Source: Albifimbria verrucaria | Taxonomy: Eukaryota; Ascomycota; Sordariomycetes; Hypocreales; Stachybotryaceae | Reading direction: 5' to 3' | Length of the DNA: 64,000 nt | Assembly (NCBI GenBank): GCA_020081605.1 | Contig: JAHREC010000013.1 | Span: 4,898,001 to 4,962,000 of the forward strand | Shown here: positions 48,230 to 59,776 of the stretch, piece by piece | Numbering within the stretch: position 1 is the first letter of the stretch | How the letters are laid out: the number at the start of each line of letters is the position of its first letter | Notes under the pieces: generated by a model | Database searches by the model: none | Told to the model about the DNA's origin: nothing | Seen by the model: the letters and a program-made list of their open reading frames with translations, nothing else | Made by a program: the position numbers and the translations under genes

Positions 48230-49515
48230 ATGGCTACCAGCCAAGTCGCCGCGGAGCCGGCTGAGGCCACTTACAAGCCCAGATACATCGATGTATGTAT
48301 CAACTTGGCTCCATGACACTCTCCACTATCAGTGCTAACCTCAACCCTCTAGTAGATCGGTATCAATCTGGCGGATCCCATATTCCGGGGTAAGTATCAT
48401 GGCACTCAGCGACACCCGGATGATCTCGCAGGCGTTATCGGGAGGGCCCAAGAAGTCGGCTGCTCCAAGCTCATGGTAACGGGCTCCGACTTTGATAGCG
48501 CAATAGAGGCCCTCAAGCTGGCTGAGGAATACCGTGAGCGAGCCTTGCCCTTAACCCTCGAAACTGTCACTGACGCAGACCCGTAGCCGGTGTGGTGTAT
48601 GCAACAGCTGGTATCCATCCTTGCAGCAGCGCCATCTTCAGCGAAGCGGGCTCAACTAAAGAGTCTGGCCACACGGTCCCGTGCAATCCAGACCCTGCAG
48701 CGCCCATGTCAGAAGAGCACCAACCAGACCCTACCAAATCAGAGGAGATTATTGATCAGCTCACCACATTGCTGCGCAATGCTCGATCCTCCGGTCAGAA
48801 GCACCTCGTGGCTATGGGCGAGTTTGGCCTTGACTATGATCGTTTGCATTATTGTTCCAAGACAGTTCAACTTCATTCTTTCTCGGAACAGCTCAAAGTT
48901 GCCGCGGCACTGAAACCTCAGCTGCCTCTATTCTTACACTCAAGAGCGGCACATGCCGACTTTGTTTCGCTTCTCAAGTCCGTCTTTGGTGATAAACTCG
49001 AAAGATTGGAGAAGGGTGGTGTTGTACACAGCTTCACGGGCACTGCTGAAGAGATGCGAGAGCTGATGGATCTGGGACTGTACATCGGGATCAATGGCTG
49101 TAGCTTTAAGACGGTAGAGAACTGCGAAGTTGTCAAGGAGGTTCACCTTGACCGGCTCATGATCGAGACGGATGGTCCTTGGTGCGAAGTTCGACCTAGT
49201 CACGAGGGATGGAAGTACCTCATCGAGAAGAAACCAGCCCCTGAGGTCGCGGAGAACGGATCTGCGGAGCCGTCTGAGCAGCCACAGAAACAGAAACAGC
49301 AAAAGAAGAACCAGAAGAAGGAATCAGAAGTACCAGAGAGATACAAGGTCGTCAAGAAAGAGAAGTGGGAGGAAGGGGCCATGGTCAAGGGGCGAAATGA
49401 GCCATGTACTATCGAGCGAATCGCCAAGATCGTGGCAGGCATCAAGGGCGTCAGCGTCGAAGAGGTCTGTGAGGCCGCCTGGCAGAATACAGTAAAGGTC
49501 TTTGATCTAGAATAG
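48230..49515 (+). CDS. TatD-family metal-dependent nuclease (TATDN1-like)
   Basis: TatD enzymes are TIM-barrel metal-dependent DNases. Eukaryotic TATDN1 and yeast relatives act as 3'-5' exonucleases. Exons are 48230-48292, 48356-48533 and 48579-49515 (392 residues). Motifs in order are YIDIGINLADPIFRGKYHG near the N-terminus, MVTGSDFDSAIEAL, TAGIHP, the metal-ligand MGEFGLDYDR (Glu), LFLHSR (His), VVHSFTG (His) and MIETDGPWCEV (Asp). A Lys/Gln/Glu-rich insert of about 50 residues follows the last motif. It contains a KQKQQKKNQKK stretch and is probably a surface loop. One C is missing at 48580-48582, right after the second acceptor. With it, the total is exactly 393 codons. The start has a good context (ACCATGG). 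Confidence 0.93.
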
Positions 49516-49899
49516 ACGAATATACATAGACTACATATATCAATAGGACATGAGAATCAAGTCACAGGCTGAACATATCATTCATCTGCTACTGAAGACA
49601 GATAATCAAGGTATAATGAGCAAGGCTGAGAGAGGGCTCCAAACATCAGATTTTAAGCAGCGGATGTGTAATTGAACGATATAGACAAATACGAATGATA
49701 TCACAAGAGATGGTGGCACAAAATATGATTGCAAATGCTTCTATTGGCGGTATCCGCACACTCAACTAGTATATATACACGAACCTAAACCTGGAGGATT
49801 GTGTGCATTCACAACCTCCCCAAATGTACCCTGATGTCTATCGAACAACCCCTTACACGCTCTCAAAACTCTGAAACTATGTTAAGCAGAAGAAACCGC
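49516..49899. other. Convergent 3' intergenic region, TatD and AA9 genes
   Basis: About 385 bp of AT-rich 3' untranslated sequence between converging genes. Confidence 0.6.
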
Positions 49900-50878
49900 T
49901 TAAACACGGCGGGCGTGGCGCTTCTTGTGGGAGCGCTTGCGCTTGTTGCAGGTCTTGGGGGCTCGACGGGAGGGTTGGAGGGAGTACCAGTGGGCTGGGG
50001 AGCAGCGCTGGTGACGGTAGCCAGAGTGGTGGGCTGGGGCTGCTGAGGAGCGACGGAGCTGGAGACAGGAGCGACGGAGCTGGAGATGGGAGCAGGAGCA
50101 GCGGAGGTGGTAGGAGCAGGGGCAGCGGAGGTAGCGGGCTGCTCAGTGGGGTTGAGGGCAGAGCCGGAACCCTCGCCAGTCCAGACCTTGGGGCCGGGAA
50201 TGGTGTAGCTGGAGACAGCGCCGTAGACGTTGAATTTGATGCCGGGGTCGGCGTAGGTGTAGTCCTTGTTGAAGTCGAAGCCCTGGTCGGGACGGCGCTG
50301 CCACCCTTGGTGACGTCGAGCTGGATGCAAGAGGGGTAGAACTGAGCACCACGAGCAGGGTTCTGGTCGAAGGTGGACTCAGCCTCGTGGCCGGCAATGA
50401 TCTCCTGACGGAGCAGGTACTTGCCAGCCTTCAGGGCAGCGGGGAGGACGAAGTCCTGGCGACCCTCGTTCTTCTTGATCTTGTCAACGGCCCACTCGGA
50501 GCCGTCGAAGCCGTCCTCGGCAATCTTGGTCCAGATGGCACCGGTACCGTCGTTCTCGGTGTAGGGGGCAATCCAGGTGATGATGGGACCCTTGTGGGAG
50601 CCGTCAATGATGTCGTCGTGACGGGTGTTGTGCAGCCACTCGACGCTCAGGGTGTCACCAGCAGCAGCCTTGACGAACTCGGAGGCAGCCTTGCCACCGT
50701 TGACGTTGCAAGCAATGGCAGGGAGCTCAGGTCCTTGACGGGGTTGTTGTTGGGGAGTACGGATGTAGCTCTGGCGGCCATCACCCTGGTCAACATCGTT
50801 GACCCAGACGCCGTAAACGAGGGCGTGGGCAGAGACGGTGCTGGCCATGGCCAGAACGGAAGCGGCGGTGAAGTGCAT
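49900..50878 (-). CDS. AA9 lytic polysaccharide monooxygenase (former GH61)
   Basis: Secreted copper enzyme that oxidatively cleaves cellulose or related glucans. It is a single exon of 327 residues. The signal peptide (MHFTAASVLAMASTVSA) ends just before His18, the expected first residue of the mature protein and half of the copper histidine brace. The other brace His is in DGSHKGPIITW. RQEIIAGHEA and the axial-Tyr motif QFYPSCIQLDV are also present. After VYGAVSSYTIPGP comes an Ala/Pro/Ser/Thr-rich linker of about 75 residues. There is no cellulose-binding module; the protein ends in a short basic tail (CNKRKRSHKKRHARRV). Breaks lie at G-runs 50752-50755 (two bases short), 50721-50723, 50289-50291 and 49957-49961 (one base each). 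With five bases counted, the length is exactly 328 codons and the basic tail is reached. Confidence 0.92.
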
Positions 50879-53447
50879 CTTGGCTGATTTAGGAAGTGCG
50901 TTTGTGTTGTGTTTGAAACGAAAATGTGACCGAAGTCTGTCCTAGATGGATGTGTGTGGTAGAGAACGTGTCGGGGACGTCTAGTCCTGTGTGATAATCA
51001 AAACAATGGCACAGCCAAAGAGAAAGAGAGTGAGTGTTGAAGTGAGTGTGGGATACAGCACCAGAGAAGGGTGAAGAGGAAGGGAAGAAAAGATAGATTA
51101 TGAGGTTGAGACGGTCATCTTATATACAAGATTGGAATGAGAGATGCTGGGGAACGGTAGCCCCCTCCCCTTGTCCAGCCCAGTTCTGTTCTTCATCCGA
51201 ACTCCGGGATCCATGTTTGCCTTCACTTCGCTTGACACAGGAGAAGACCCATCCTACTCTGCTATCGCGGCCATCTGCTTGAGACGGCCCAGTCGGGAAG
51301 CAAGCCCATGGGAGGCCCTGTCAATTCCTGCGGGGACCAACAGGGACGAGATGTTAGACTCAGATTGGCTCATGTGCTAGGAGGGGGCCGGTAAGGAAGG
51401 CTGTTGCTGGGCCTTGGCCCTCGCAATGACGCCTCATGCGTTATGCTTGATATTAAGGGACTCGGCCGTGTGCTAGCCGGAAGAGGGAGGAACGCCAACT
51501 TGTTTGCTGCGTATAGAGAGCACTGACCAAGCAGAAAGAAAACTCGCAGTTATGAAACGTGAAGTTGGCCAGGGCCTCACGTGGGGCGCCGGCCTTTACG
51601 AGTGAAGCGCAGCTTGCCCCTTGCAGGGGTGACAGGTTCAAGAGCCTCTCCATCGCCCAGCGGATATCAGCATCTGTCGATTCGACCGGGGCCAAGCCAG
51701 GAGCCTCACCAAATCGTGGTTCTGCCCAGCTAGCCGACATTGGCTCCTGCACTGGACAAGGGCATGGGGTGGCCGTTTCAGGTTGGATGTGGGCCATTTC
51801 TCCAATTCTCTCCAATTCTTCCCAACGGCGACGTCGAGAACACGCAGGAATTTCGATTGCCACGGTGGATGGGCCGGTTCGAGAAGAATCTGGGTCGATT
51901 AGCCGCCGGGCCATGAAGCCCACATGGGACGGCGCTAACAAGTTTGGCACGGCAGAAGAGGACAGGAGGAGGAGAAGAAGGGCATTTTTGCGATTTGGGG
52001 TAATAGGTAGGTTGTTAGTAAATTACGATATCGTGAAGTCGGCGAGGCGAGGTACCTGGCAGGTTGGGGAAATGGCTGAGCAGCACGTGTAACCCCAAAG
52101 TACCTTAATCGGGATACGCAATTAGGATTCGCCGTCAGTCAGCAGAGCGCAGCACTCGAGGCAGGCGGTATAAAGATCGATCCAGCCCCAGCATCATACG
52201 TAAATCTACCAATGCCACCACAGATTCGCAATGCACTGGCCCCCATGATTCTTATTTTTACGCGCTGAAGATCACCACTACATACGACGTGCAGCTCGTC
52301 GTGCTACCATAGTGCACAGTTTCCTGTAGAGTGCAGGCCGATCCCATGTAGGCGCCAATTTCGCCGCCTGAAGCGTAATCTGCGAGGCCAATATATCTGC
52401 GGCTGCGGTTGTCATTTCGTGGTGGATCGGGCCCCCACCACTCCTGAACCCACTGCATGCATCCCATCCCATCCCATCTCACCCCAGGGCCTCGGCTGTT
52501 TGTCGACCAGGTTCACACTTGTTTCCTCCTATTTGTGTTTGCCCTCCTCTGTACCGCCCATGGACATACATATGTTCCTCATCAGCTCCTCTGCGGCACA
52601 GCATGTGCTGACACGCCTGAAGCTCCAGGACGGACTTGTCCAGCCTATACTGCAGCTTTACGTATAGTTCTAAATTGGAAGAGGGAAGGGAGAAAGTAGA
52701 AAATAGAACACGAAAGAAAGAAAGCAATCAAAAAAACAAACAGTGGACAAAAATAATCACTATTCTTTTTCTTTCCATTGCAGACCTAACTCCAACTACC
52801 GTATATCTTGTCCACCTTGTGTATCCACATCTACCAGGTAGTTAGGTATGCAGTAACAAGGCGGCTACTACGCGAATGTGATGTTTTTAAGCTTGGCCAT
52901 TACCTTATGGCAGTCACTGACGCCATATTGATGCTTTATTAAGCTTGCCGGTTACCTTATGCACTGTCAACTCAAATATATTATCATTGCCGCCCCTCAA
53001 GTGAACCGGCTCCGGCATTGCGCCTCGTTCCCGCTCTGCCAGCCGCCGTCCCCTTTCTCACCGCGAATCTAATTGGATGCGGGTCCGGTGGAGGACGAAT
53101 GTATTTGAAACGCCCTGTATTGAGCCGTGCAAGGTTTGAAACGCGCACACTCCTAGCAAGCCGCCAGCGCCCAGCCTGGCATATGTCGATCAGCAATTCA
53201 GATTGACGACAAAGCCTGGCGGCAAGCTTTCAAATCGAAACTCTTATATCATAATATCGCTCCACTTTCATGGACTGGTCGGTTTACGGCCCGGAATTCC
53301 AATATGCCAACCCAGAATCAAGCCTTGACTTGGCACTAGGATATGATATTGTAATGTCTATCAACTGCTAGACTTTGTTTGGGTATCGCTTCGTTACGTT
53401 ACGTACAACATTTCCCACCATCATGACTATCCCTCTCCTGTCAATCT
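50879..53447. other. Intergenic, no supported gene
   Basis: About 2.6 kb containing the AA9 gene promoter on the left. Frames of 60-180 codons overlap on both strands and show no domain. The section around 52.7-53.0 kb is AT-rich. Confidence 0.6.
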
Positions 53448-54966
53448 CTACAGCCCCGAGCCCGCGCGGCTCTGAATCCGACCTTGTCGAACGATCCCCG
53501 TGGTCACGGCATCCTCACCAGTCATCCAACCGGGCATGCGCTCGCCATCAACTATCCCAGCTTCAACTAATTGACGAATGCCTGCGAAAACGTGCTGTCC
53601 TTGAAATGTGATCTTGATCGTGGGCCTCCACGCGGATGGCTCCGACTTCTCAGTCGCCTCGTTCTCATCATCTCCGTCGTTGGCCTGCTTCAAGGCTGAC
53701 TCGATCTGACTACGACGTCTTGCTGAAGCTTCTATAGACTCGGACTCGACTTCCTCCTCTTCCTCGTCGAGAACGTTCTTGCCGGGGAACGGATCCGTCA
53801 GTACCACTTCGACCTTTTCCACACCCTTCCCGTCGGTTACAATGGCTGAGTTTCCGAACCGTGCCTCGGCAATTAACCTGCTCCGTTTCGACTGGTCCTG
53901 CCGTATATTCAGAGAAAGGCTTCGTTTTCGACTCCCATCAAGCCCGCCAGCGTCTTTCAATAGGGGTGGAGTGGGAAGCACAGTGTCCAGTGGTGACGCC
54001 TTCTTCTTTTCGTCGGCGTAGATACTCCATCCTCCACCGGCAGAGTTGCCACGTCCAGGTCCCCTCGTAGCCAGCAATGCCGCCAGATTCCTGCTGGTGA
54101 TGTGGCTTGGTTTTAGTGTATATCGTTGCCGGGGTCGAGAAAGAGCCTTCGGCACTCCATCCAAAATAAGACTCTGTAAACTCTTTGTTTCGCTGGCACT
54201 TCCGTGCCGGTGCTCTGGGATTTTGTAATGTATAAAGAGGATGATCCATCAGGAAAGGCGAGGTAAACTGTCCTGGCTGAGTGAAAATTCGCAGCGTCGT
54301 CGCTACTGCTGGGTCCGGTCAGGGCCAGCGTGCTGTTATACGGCGACTCGATGATGAATATACGTAACAGAAGAACCGGGATTTCTTTGGGGCGATAAAA
54401 CTGATAGTGTGCCTTGACATCGGGAAGGACCTGGGCTTGAAGCTGCTGGAGGAATGTGGCTGGGTGAAATCGAGGAATGTCGAGACTCTTCTTGTCCACC
54501 TTCAGTATCTCATGTTCGTCTGCACCTTTGGATGGCTTCTGGAGCGGCAATATCTGGTAAGCCGACCATTTTTGGGAGGTCTGATGATCGTCTAAGTAGG
54601 AGAGGTCTGCCATCGCCAATTGGTACATGGTCAGTCCGTGGCGCCAGTCCCCTTCGAGTATGCGACTGACCACATCGCGCTTGGAGCCCTTTGTTGCTGC
54701 ATGTCCAAATACAGCTGTTGTAGTTCCGGGAGTGTCCGGCATGGCGGGTAGAGATCATCAGAGTCCTCGTCCTCGCCCAAGTCCCTTCCATCGTCGAGGT
54801 ACGGGATGGCATTTGGTACCGACTCTTCGTCGAGCCAATCCAGCGCAAGCGATATGAGAGTCTCACGGGAAAGGCGACCCAGAAGTTTTACCACAGACGG
54901 GTTAGAGGCCTCGACGCGTAGCGAAGAGGGCAGCCTCGCTGTAGTTGGTACTGATACACGAGCCAT
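53448..54966 (-). CDS. CHL4: Kinetochore protein of the Chl4/Mis15 (CENP-N) family
   Basis: Chl4/Mis15 proteins belong to the inner kinetochore and act in chromosome segregation. It is a single exon of 506 residues. The N-terminal block LLGRLSRETLISLALDWLDE is the family hallmark, followed by an acidic loop and SKRDVVSRILEGDWRHGLT with MYQLAMADL. A middle region (KAHYQFYRPKEIPVLLLRIF and VYLAFPDGSSSLYI) matches the expected fold. The C-terminal third holds GGGWSIYADEKK, LPTPPL, an acidic stretch and a final segment with ITFQGQHVFAGIRQLVE. Two breaks fit one missing base each, at the C-run 54687-54689 and near the GG at 54195-54196. With both, the length is exactly 507 codons. Identification rests on the N-terminal pattern and architecture, so it is less certain than for the enzymes. 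Confidence 0.8.
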
Positions 54967-57341
54967 GGCCTGGGCATACCGCGAGATTATTGTGATGGAG
55001 TTCCGTTGTTGAGTTGGTTATACTGAGGCAGTGGATATCAGTGTAGTTTGTGGTAGGCGAAGCTGCCCTGGCGACATGGCTCCGGTAGACGGCTCAGCCA
55101 ACTAGGTCTGGGACAGTTGCTCAGCAATTGATGGTGGACGATTATCAATATCGCGTCTACAATCGGACGCGGTCTGCATTTCAATATACGCGTTAGGAGT
55201 AACAAAGGAAAAGAGGGTCCATATTACTTGCGTGGTGTTTTCGCCTACCCTATAGTTGAACATCATACTTGTAAATTTAGCAGGTATCTCGTTTGCACAT
55301 GTAAATGGGATAGAAGGTAACATTGTGAGCATGTGGTGTTATGCCTTACTCGGATTGATATCGTTTATCTACTTGGTTTTTTTATCGGGTTGTATACTTG
55401 TATGCGCACATGGAGTAAAAAGAATATGGTTGTGAAGCGAACTGCTGCTACGGTATATCAGATGCCACTTGCAGATTGCCTGAGCCAAAAATACACTGAC
55501 ACAAAAGCTTAACTAATCAACCTTCCGAGTTCGGCCACTTGCATTTTCGGCACCTACATTGTCTGCGTTCATCGTTACGTGAACATACGAAGTCACAAGC
55601 GTACTGAAAGTAATCACAGGCCTGCGGCATGTGCGGCATACGCAACACCTGGTCAGATGAACTGGGTCACCACCCGGCTGAGCCGTAACAACAACAAATG
55701 GGCCATGCAGGTGGGATGGAAAAGTGTTACATTAGATCGGGTATTGTCACCAGCCTCTGCAAACCAATGAATCACTTACTTGGCGAGCCACAACGAAGTC
55801 AAAGCAGGGTAAGTAGCCCTGAACAACACACTGATTCGTACAGACACATCGTGCGCGGTTATGCTTTGAGATCTGGCGACCCAGGTACGGCCCAATGGAA
55901 CGAAGGCTGGGAGCCAGATCTTGTGCAGATTCAGATCGAGCGAAGGAAGATACACTAGCTACTACTGCACGCTTTCTATGGGGCCCTCGGGGGTAGTCGG
56001 AGATGCTCGATTCAGACCGGGTTCGAGCCGGTCGAGGGCTACGCCTGGATGTCTTAATGGTGCAGGCAGCCGGCCATCTCCGGTCCCATGGGACGCAGTT
56101 GGACTGCTACATACACACAGCATTCTGCTGCGACAGGACCAGCCGTGGCATGCCCAAGCGCCACGATTCGCTCCGACGAGTCCCTACTTACATCCTACCC
56201 CAGTCCCCATATGGGAACGGGCGGGGACCGTCCAGCGGCTGAATGGCGGGCTGGGATTGGTGGAGGAGGACACTGTGAGTAATCGACTCGACTCACGATG
56301 TTTGTAATCAGAGAGATACTGTGCCCAACATTGGTAATCTAGCCATGTGCGCTACCGGCTTCAATGATGAATGGGTCCACCAGCCTCACCCCTTCACCCG
56401 GGCATATTGTTCGGCTCATTTACGGGTCGTCGGGTCGCGCCATGCATGGCTCAAACGCAGTGCAGACGTCAGAGAAACAAGGCAGGATAAGGGTTCGGTT
56501 CGTCGAGTGTCGATCGGACTGTGCGGTTCTGGGCAGGGAACAAAGAAAAAATTGCTGGGCGTCATCGAGAGGGAAAAATCCTGGGCGATGTGCCTCAGCG
56601 ATGCCTGGTCGGGTAGTAGGGTCCAGGCTCCCAGCCCAGGGTGGTCACGTTGAAGTGGGATGAGGGCGAGTGAACTGGTGAGCAGTGAGATTGAACCCCA
56701 CCCTTTGGACTCGAGTCCAGGCCTGTGGTTGGCTCTGCACCGCACTACCCCCGCTCTGGTCGCTATGCTCGCTACGATGTGCTGCGCTGCGTGCTATGGG
56801 CTGGGCTCCTCCTCCCTTCCACAGCGCTGAACCCCACCCTGCTACCGAAGTCGGTTGGTGGCTCGGACCCCATCGGTCGTTTGTATTGCGGTACCTCGAG
56901 AAAAAGCCCGCAGGCTTAAACTTTGCAGCGTGCAAAGGGCTGGTTGTGTCTTCTGTGCAGGCTTGAAATCCGTCTTTTACCCTTTCCCTCCCTCCACCAT
57001 CCAACATTGAATTATCGTCACCACTTTCGACTGCCACTAGACTTTCGATTTTTGATACCCATCCTGCCACCTCACCGCCGCCATCATCGCGTATCGCAGC
57101 GCGATTTCGATCACCGCCTCTACCGGTTAGAGCCGTCGTCTCGCCTTGCTTCGCACATCCGGGCGCCCTATGACCCCCAATAGACGCATTCGTCACGTTA
57201 AACCTCTGCGACAACGCGACCGCCGCTTGCTTGCTTGCCTCTCAAGCAACAGCTGGGCACCTCCACCTCTCCATCGAGACGTCGAACATCTCTCTTACTC
57301 AATCTTCTGATCGCTTCAGAAGCGCACCCGCTCCCTCCGAA
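54967..57341. promoter_or_regulatory. Divergent intergenic region, CHL4 and bZIP gene
   Basis: About 2.4 kb without a supported gene. A GTTCGAGCC string at 56026-56034 resembles a tRNA T-loop, but no matching stems exist. The right end forms the promoter and leader of the bZIP gene and contains an upstream open reading frame (57170-57310). Confidence 0.6.
57170..57310 (+). CDS. Upstream ORF in the bZIP gene leader
   Basis: A 46-codon frame starts with ATG at 57170 and stops at 57310, 31 nt before the main start codon at 57342. The peptide is Arg-rich and resembles nothing I know, so any effect would come from its translation. Fungal bZIP regulators such as GCN4 and CPC-1 are known for uORF control. 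Whether this uORF lies in the mRNA depends on the transcription start, which I cannot see. Confidence 0.45.
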   Translation: MTPNRRIRHVKPLRQRDRRLLACLSSNSWAPPPLHRDVEHLSYSIF

Positions 57342-58825
57342 ATGGCGACTTACAACGGCCGCCGGGGCCCAACGTCTCGCAATACATCCGGGACCTCAAC
57401 ACCATGAGCCCCCAAGAAAGCACCGGCGAAGAGCACTTCATGGAGGACGGCTTGGCCCTCTTCACCAACACCGAGTTCCTCGATCTCGACTCCGGCCAGA
57501 ACACTGATTTCCACTCGCAACCCGTCAAGGTGGACGTTGAGCCTAGCACGGAGGATGTTACTTCAGCGACTTCGGTCATTGGCAACATGCACAACCTTGA
57601 CTTCATGAATGGTGGTGAGTTTTGACTTTTCTCTTTCCCATGCCTCTCGCCGACATGTCTGCTTCTCCCCAACTTCTTCACCACTCCTCCTTCATGGCCA
57701 ATCTGCCTTTTCGCCTTACACTTCAGCTGGCAACCTACCCTTCCCTGCTCCCTTCGTTCCTAGCCACTCTGGACGCGGGGGCAAACCAGTTCTCTCCCAC
57801 TTCCTGTTGGCCAATCACACCCTCCACACCACACCATACCACATCACACCACACCAACCTCAACTCTCAGGTTCACCAGATTTCCTACCACATGCGGTCC
57901 CCGCAGGCTTACTGCCGGCGTGGTCCCAAGTCCCTTGTCCATTTGGTCTTTCCTCCTGCTTTTATTGGGACAAAGTTGTCGCCTACCTGCAGCCACTATC
58001 CAGTGTGAATGGTGTGGGGATCGCTGCAACTCTGTGGCAGGATTACAAATTAGGGGCGATGGCGCAATTTCTCGTGATTAGCTCCTAATCGCCCCAGTCC
58101 GTTCCCCGTGGGAGCCTCTCCACCATCCACCCCCACGTCCACAGCCAAAAGAGGCCATGGATGATACCCGTTGCTTTGTGCATTTTGTCTCGGACACCGG
58201 CTGTGCCATGGCCCTCGCGGTCGTTTTCACTTTTCAATGATGAACAATCGCGCCATCTAATTATACCTGATCCGTGGCTAATGCATTAACCATGGCAGGC
58301 GACTTTAACTTCCCCGACTTCACGGCCTCATACCCTGCACCTAGTTTGAACGCCTTCGCAGATGTCCCTGCCACGTTCCCAGCTCTGCAGCCCAACCATG
58401 GGCCTGTTTATTCCAACCAGGTAGCTCCTCAGCAGCCTCCTCACTACCCTCAAGACACCGCCCGTGTTGGCGAGAAGCGCAAGGCCGATGCCTCACCCCA
58501 ATCACAGAACCTCGAGGACGCCTCAAGGCACGCCGCCGAGGAGGACAAGCGCCGTCGCAACACCGCCGCCAGCGCCCGTTTCCGCTTCAAGAAGAAGCAG
58601 CGTGAGCAGGCCCTGGAGAAGTCTGCCAAGGAGATGTCTGAGAAGGTCTCTTCCCTGGAAAGCAAGGTCTCCCAGCTGGAAACCGAGAACAAGTGGCTGA
58701 AGAACCTGCTTGTCGAAAAGAACGAGGGTAACGAGGACATTGCTGCCCTGTGGAAGGAGTTTGCCAAGCAGGCCGGTGCCAAGAGCCGTAAGGAATCGTC
58801 CGACTCCGTCAAGGAGGAGCGGTGA
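57342..58825 (+). CDS. bZIP transcription factor, MetR/CYS-3-like
   Basis: Nuclear DNA-binding regulator. The basic region NTAASARFRFKKKQREQALE and zipper with LETENKWLKNLLVEKN match the class containing Neurospora CYS-3 and Aspergillus MetR, which control sulfur assimilation. It lacks the basic-region pattern of CPC-1/GCN4. Exons are 57342-57614 and 58299-58825 (266 residues), separated by a 684-nt intron, by far the longest here. The start MATYNGRRGP leads into SQYIRDLNT and an acidic activation-type region. The bZIP lies at about residues 170-245. One C is missing at 57368-57370; without it the first ATG runs into a stop after about 20 codons. With it, 267 codons result. A 46-codon uORF precedes the start. 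The sulfur role is inferred from the family. Confidence 0.88.
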
Positions 58826-59204
58826 TGCACCGGGTGACGTCAATGAGTGACGATGCGATCTGAGTCATGAGGCGGGAGGCGTTCTTTACATCGGTCCTGG
58901 CGTTTCATAGTGTACGGGTTACGACTCGGCACCGGGATGAATGGGGAGTACCATTTAAGGGGAGGGGGTCATGAAATCACGGTTGAAGGGAGCGGAGGAC
59001 CAGAGATATCAGCATATGGATACATCTTGTTTTATTTATTTTTTAGTTGTTGCTTTTACTGCTGAAGCAGATCTGCAACAGGCATTCAGAAGACGGACAG
59101 ACGTGTTCCAAGAGCCGGGTGTATTCGCTCCTTTGCGGAGTCAATATGCTCATTACAGTTTTTCTTATTACGCTTATTTGTTAATCCAGAAAGTGATTCA
59201 ATAA
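58826..59204. other. Convergent 3' intergenic region
   Basis: About 380 bp between the bZIP gene and the next gene on the opposite strand, AT-rich from 59020 on. No gene is seen. Confidence 0.6.
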
Positions 59205-59776
59205 TCAATCACTTTGGCCACCTTGGCCGCGGTTCAAATCAAATTCTTGTCCTTGCTCCTTCAACGCCGCTAAGCGGGTCCGGTTCCTCTTGCCGAGGAC
59301 TCGTAGTGTGTTCTCCCGCTCAATCTCCGTCATTTCGGCCCAGTTGCTGATCCGCGACGCGGTTCCGTCCTGGTGGATAACCAACGGGCCGAGCGCATCG
59401 AACTTGACGGTGGCACCGCCGCCGCTAAGGTCGAGCCTGACTGCGCCATCGCTGTCGTTCTCGCCAGGCGCGGGTAGGGCGCGGTCCAGTGGGATGGTGT
59501 TCTCCTGGTGTGGCTGCTGGTCATGGGAGGCGGGGGCGCCTCGCCCTGAGCCTGGGTAGCAGGTGTGGCCGCCTCGGCGGGCTGTTTGAGGTTGGGATTG
59601 GGGGTGGAGTTGGAGGTGGACATGGCTGCGATGGAGACCCTGGGAGTCGTAGCCGATGCAAAGGGACCCGAGGCTACGCGCTGCGTGAGCCGAGACTGGA
59701 CCAGGTTCGCCCTGGAGGAACTTGCGACGATGGTAGAAGATGCGATTCTAGTGGTGCGAATGACCCGCAGGAGCAT
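59205..59776 (-). CDS. Conserved fungal protein, predicted mitochondrial, function unknown
   Basis: A single exon of 190 residues. The first 50 residues (MLLRVIRTTRIASSTIVASS and following) are rich in Arg, Ser, Ala and Thr with no acidic residue, as in a mitochondrial presequence. A Pro/Ala/Gln-rich linker follows. The C-terminal half (LGPLVIHQDGT, RISNWAEMTEIERENTLRVL, GKRNRTRLAAL) resembles an uncharacterised ascomycete family by its NW..MT..ER..T.RVL pattern. One C in the sense strand is missing at the G-run 59525-59527. Without it the conserved half is lost. With it, 191 codons result. An internal Met52 (MSTSNSTP) could give a shorter form without the presequence. Confidence 0.65.

Noticed and set aside
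56026..56034. tRNA T-loop-like GTTCGAGCC
   Set aside because: No matching T stem, anticodon arm or acceptor stem can be formed in the surrounding 90 nt on either strand.
56688..56710. tRNA-like T arm on the minus strand (GTGGG-GTTCAAT-CTCAC)
   Set aside because: The five-base stem pairs, but no complementary acceptor 5' half or A-box sequence lies at the right distance.
57342..58825. Identification of the bZIP gene as CPC-1/GCN4
   Set aside because: The basic region reads NTAASARFR, the MetR/CYS-3 pattern, not the NTEAARRSR-like pattern of GCN4/CPC-1, despite the uORF in its leader.
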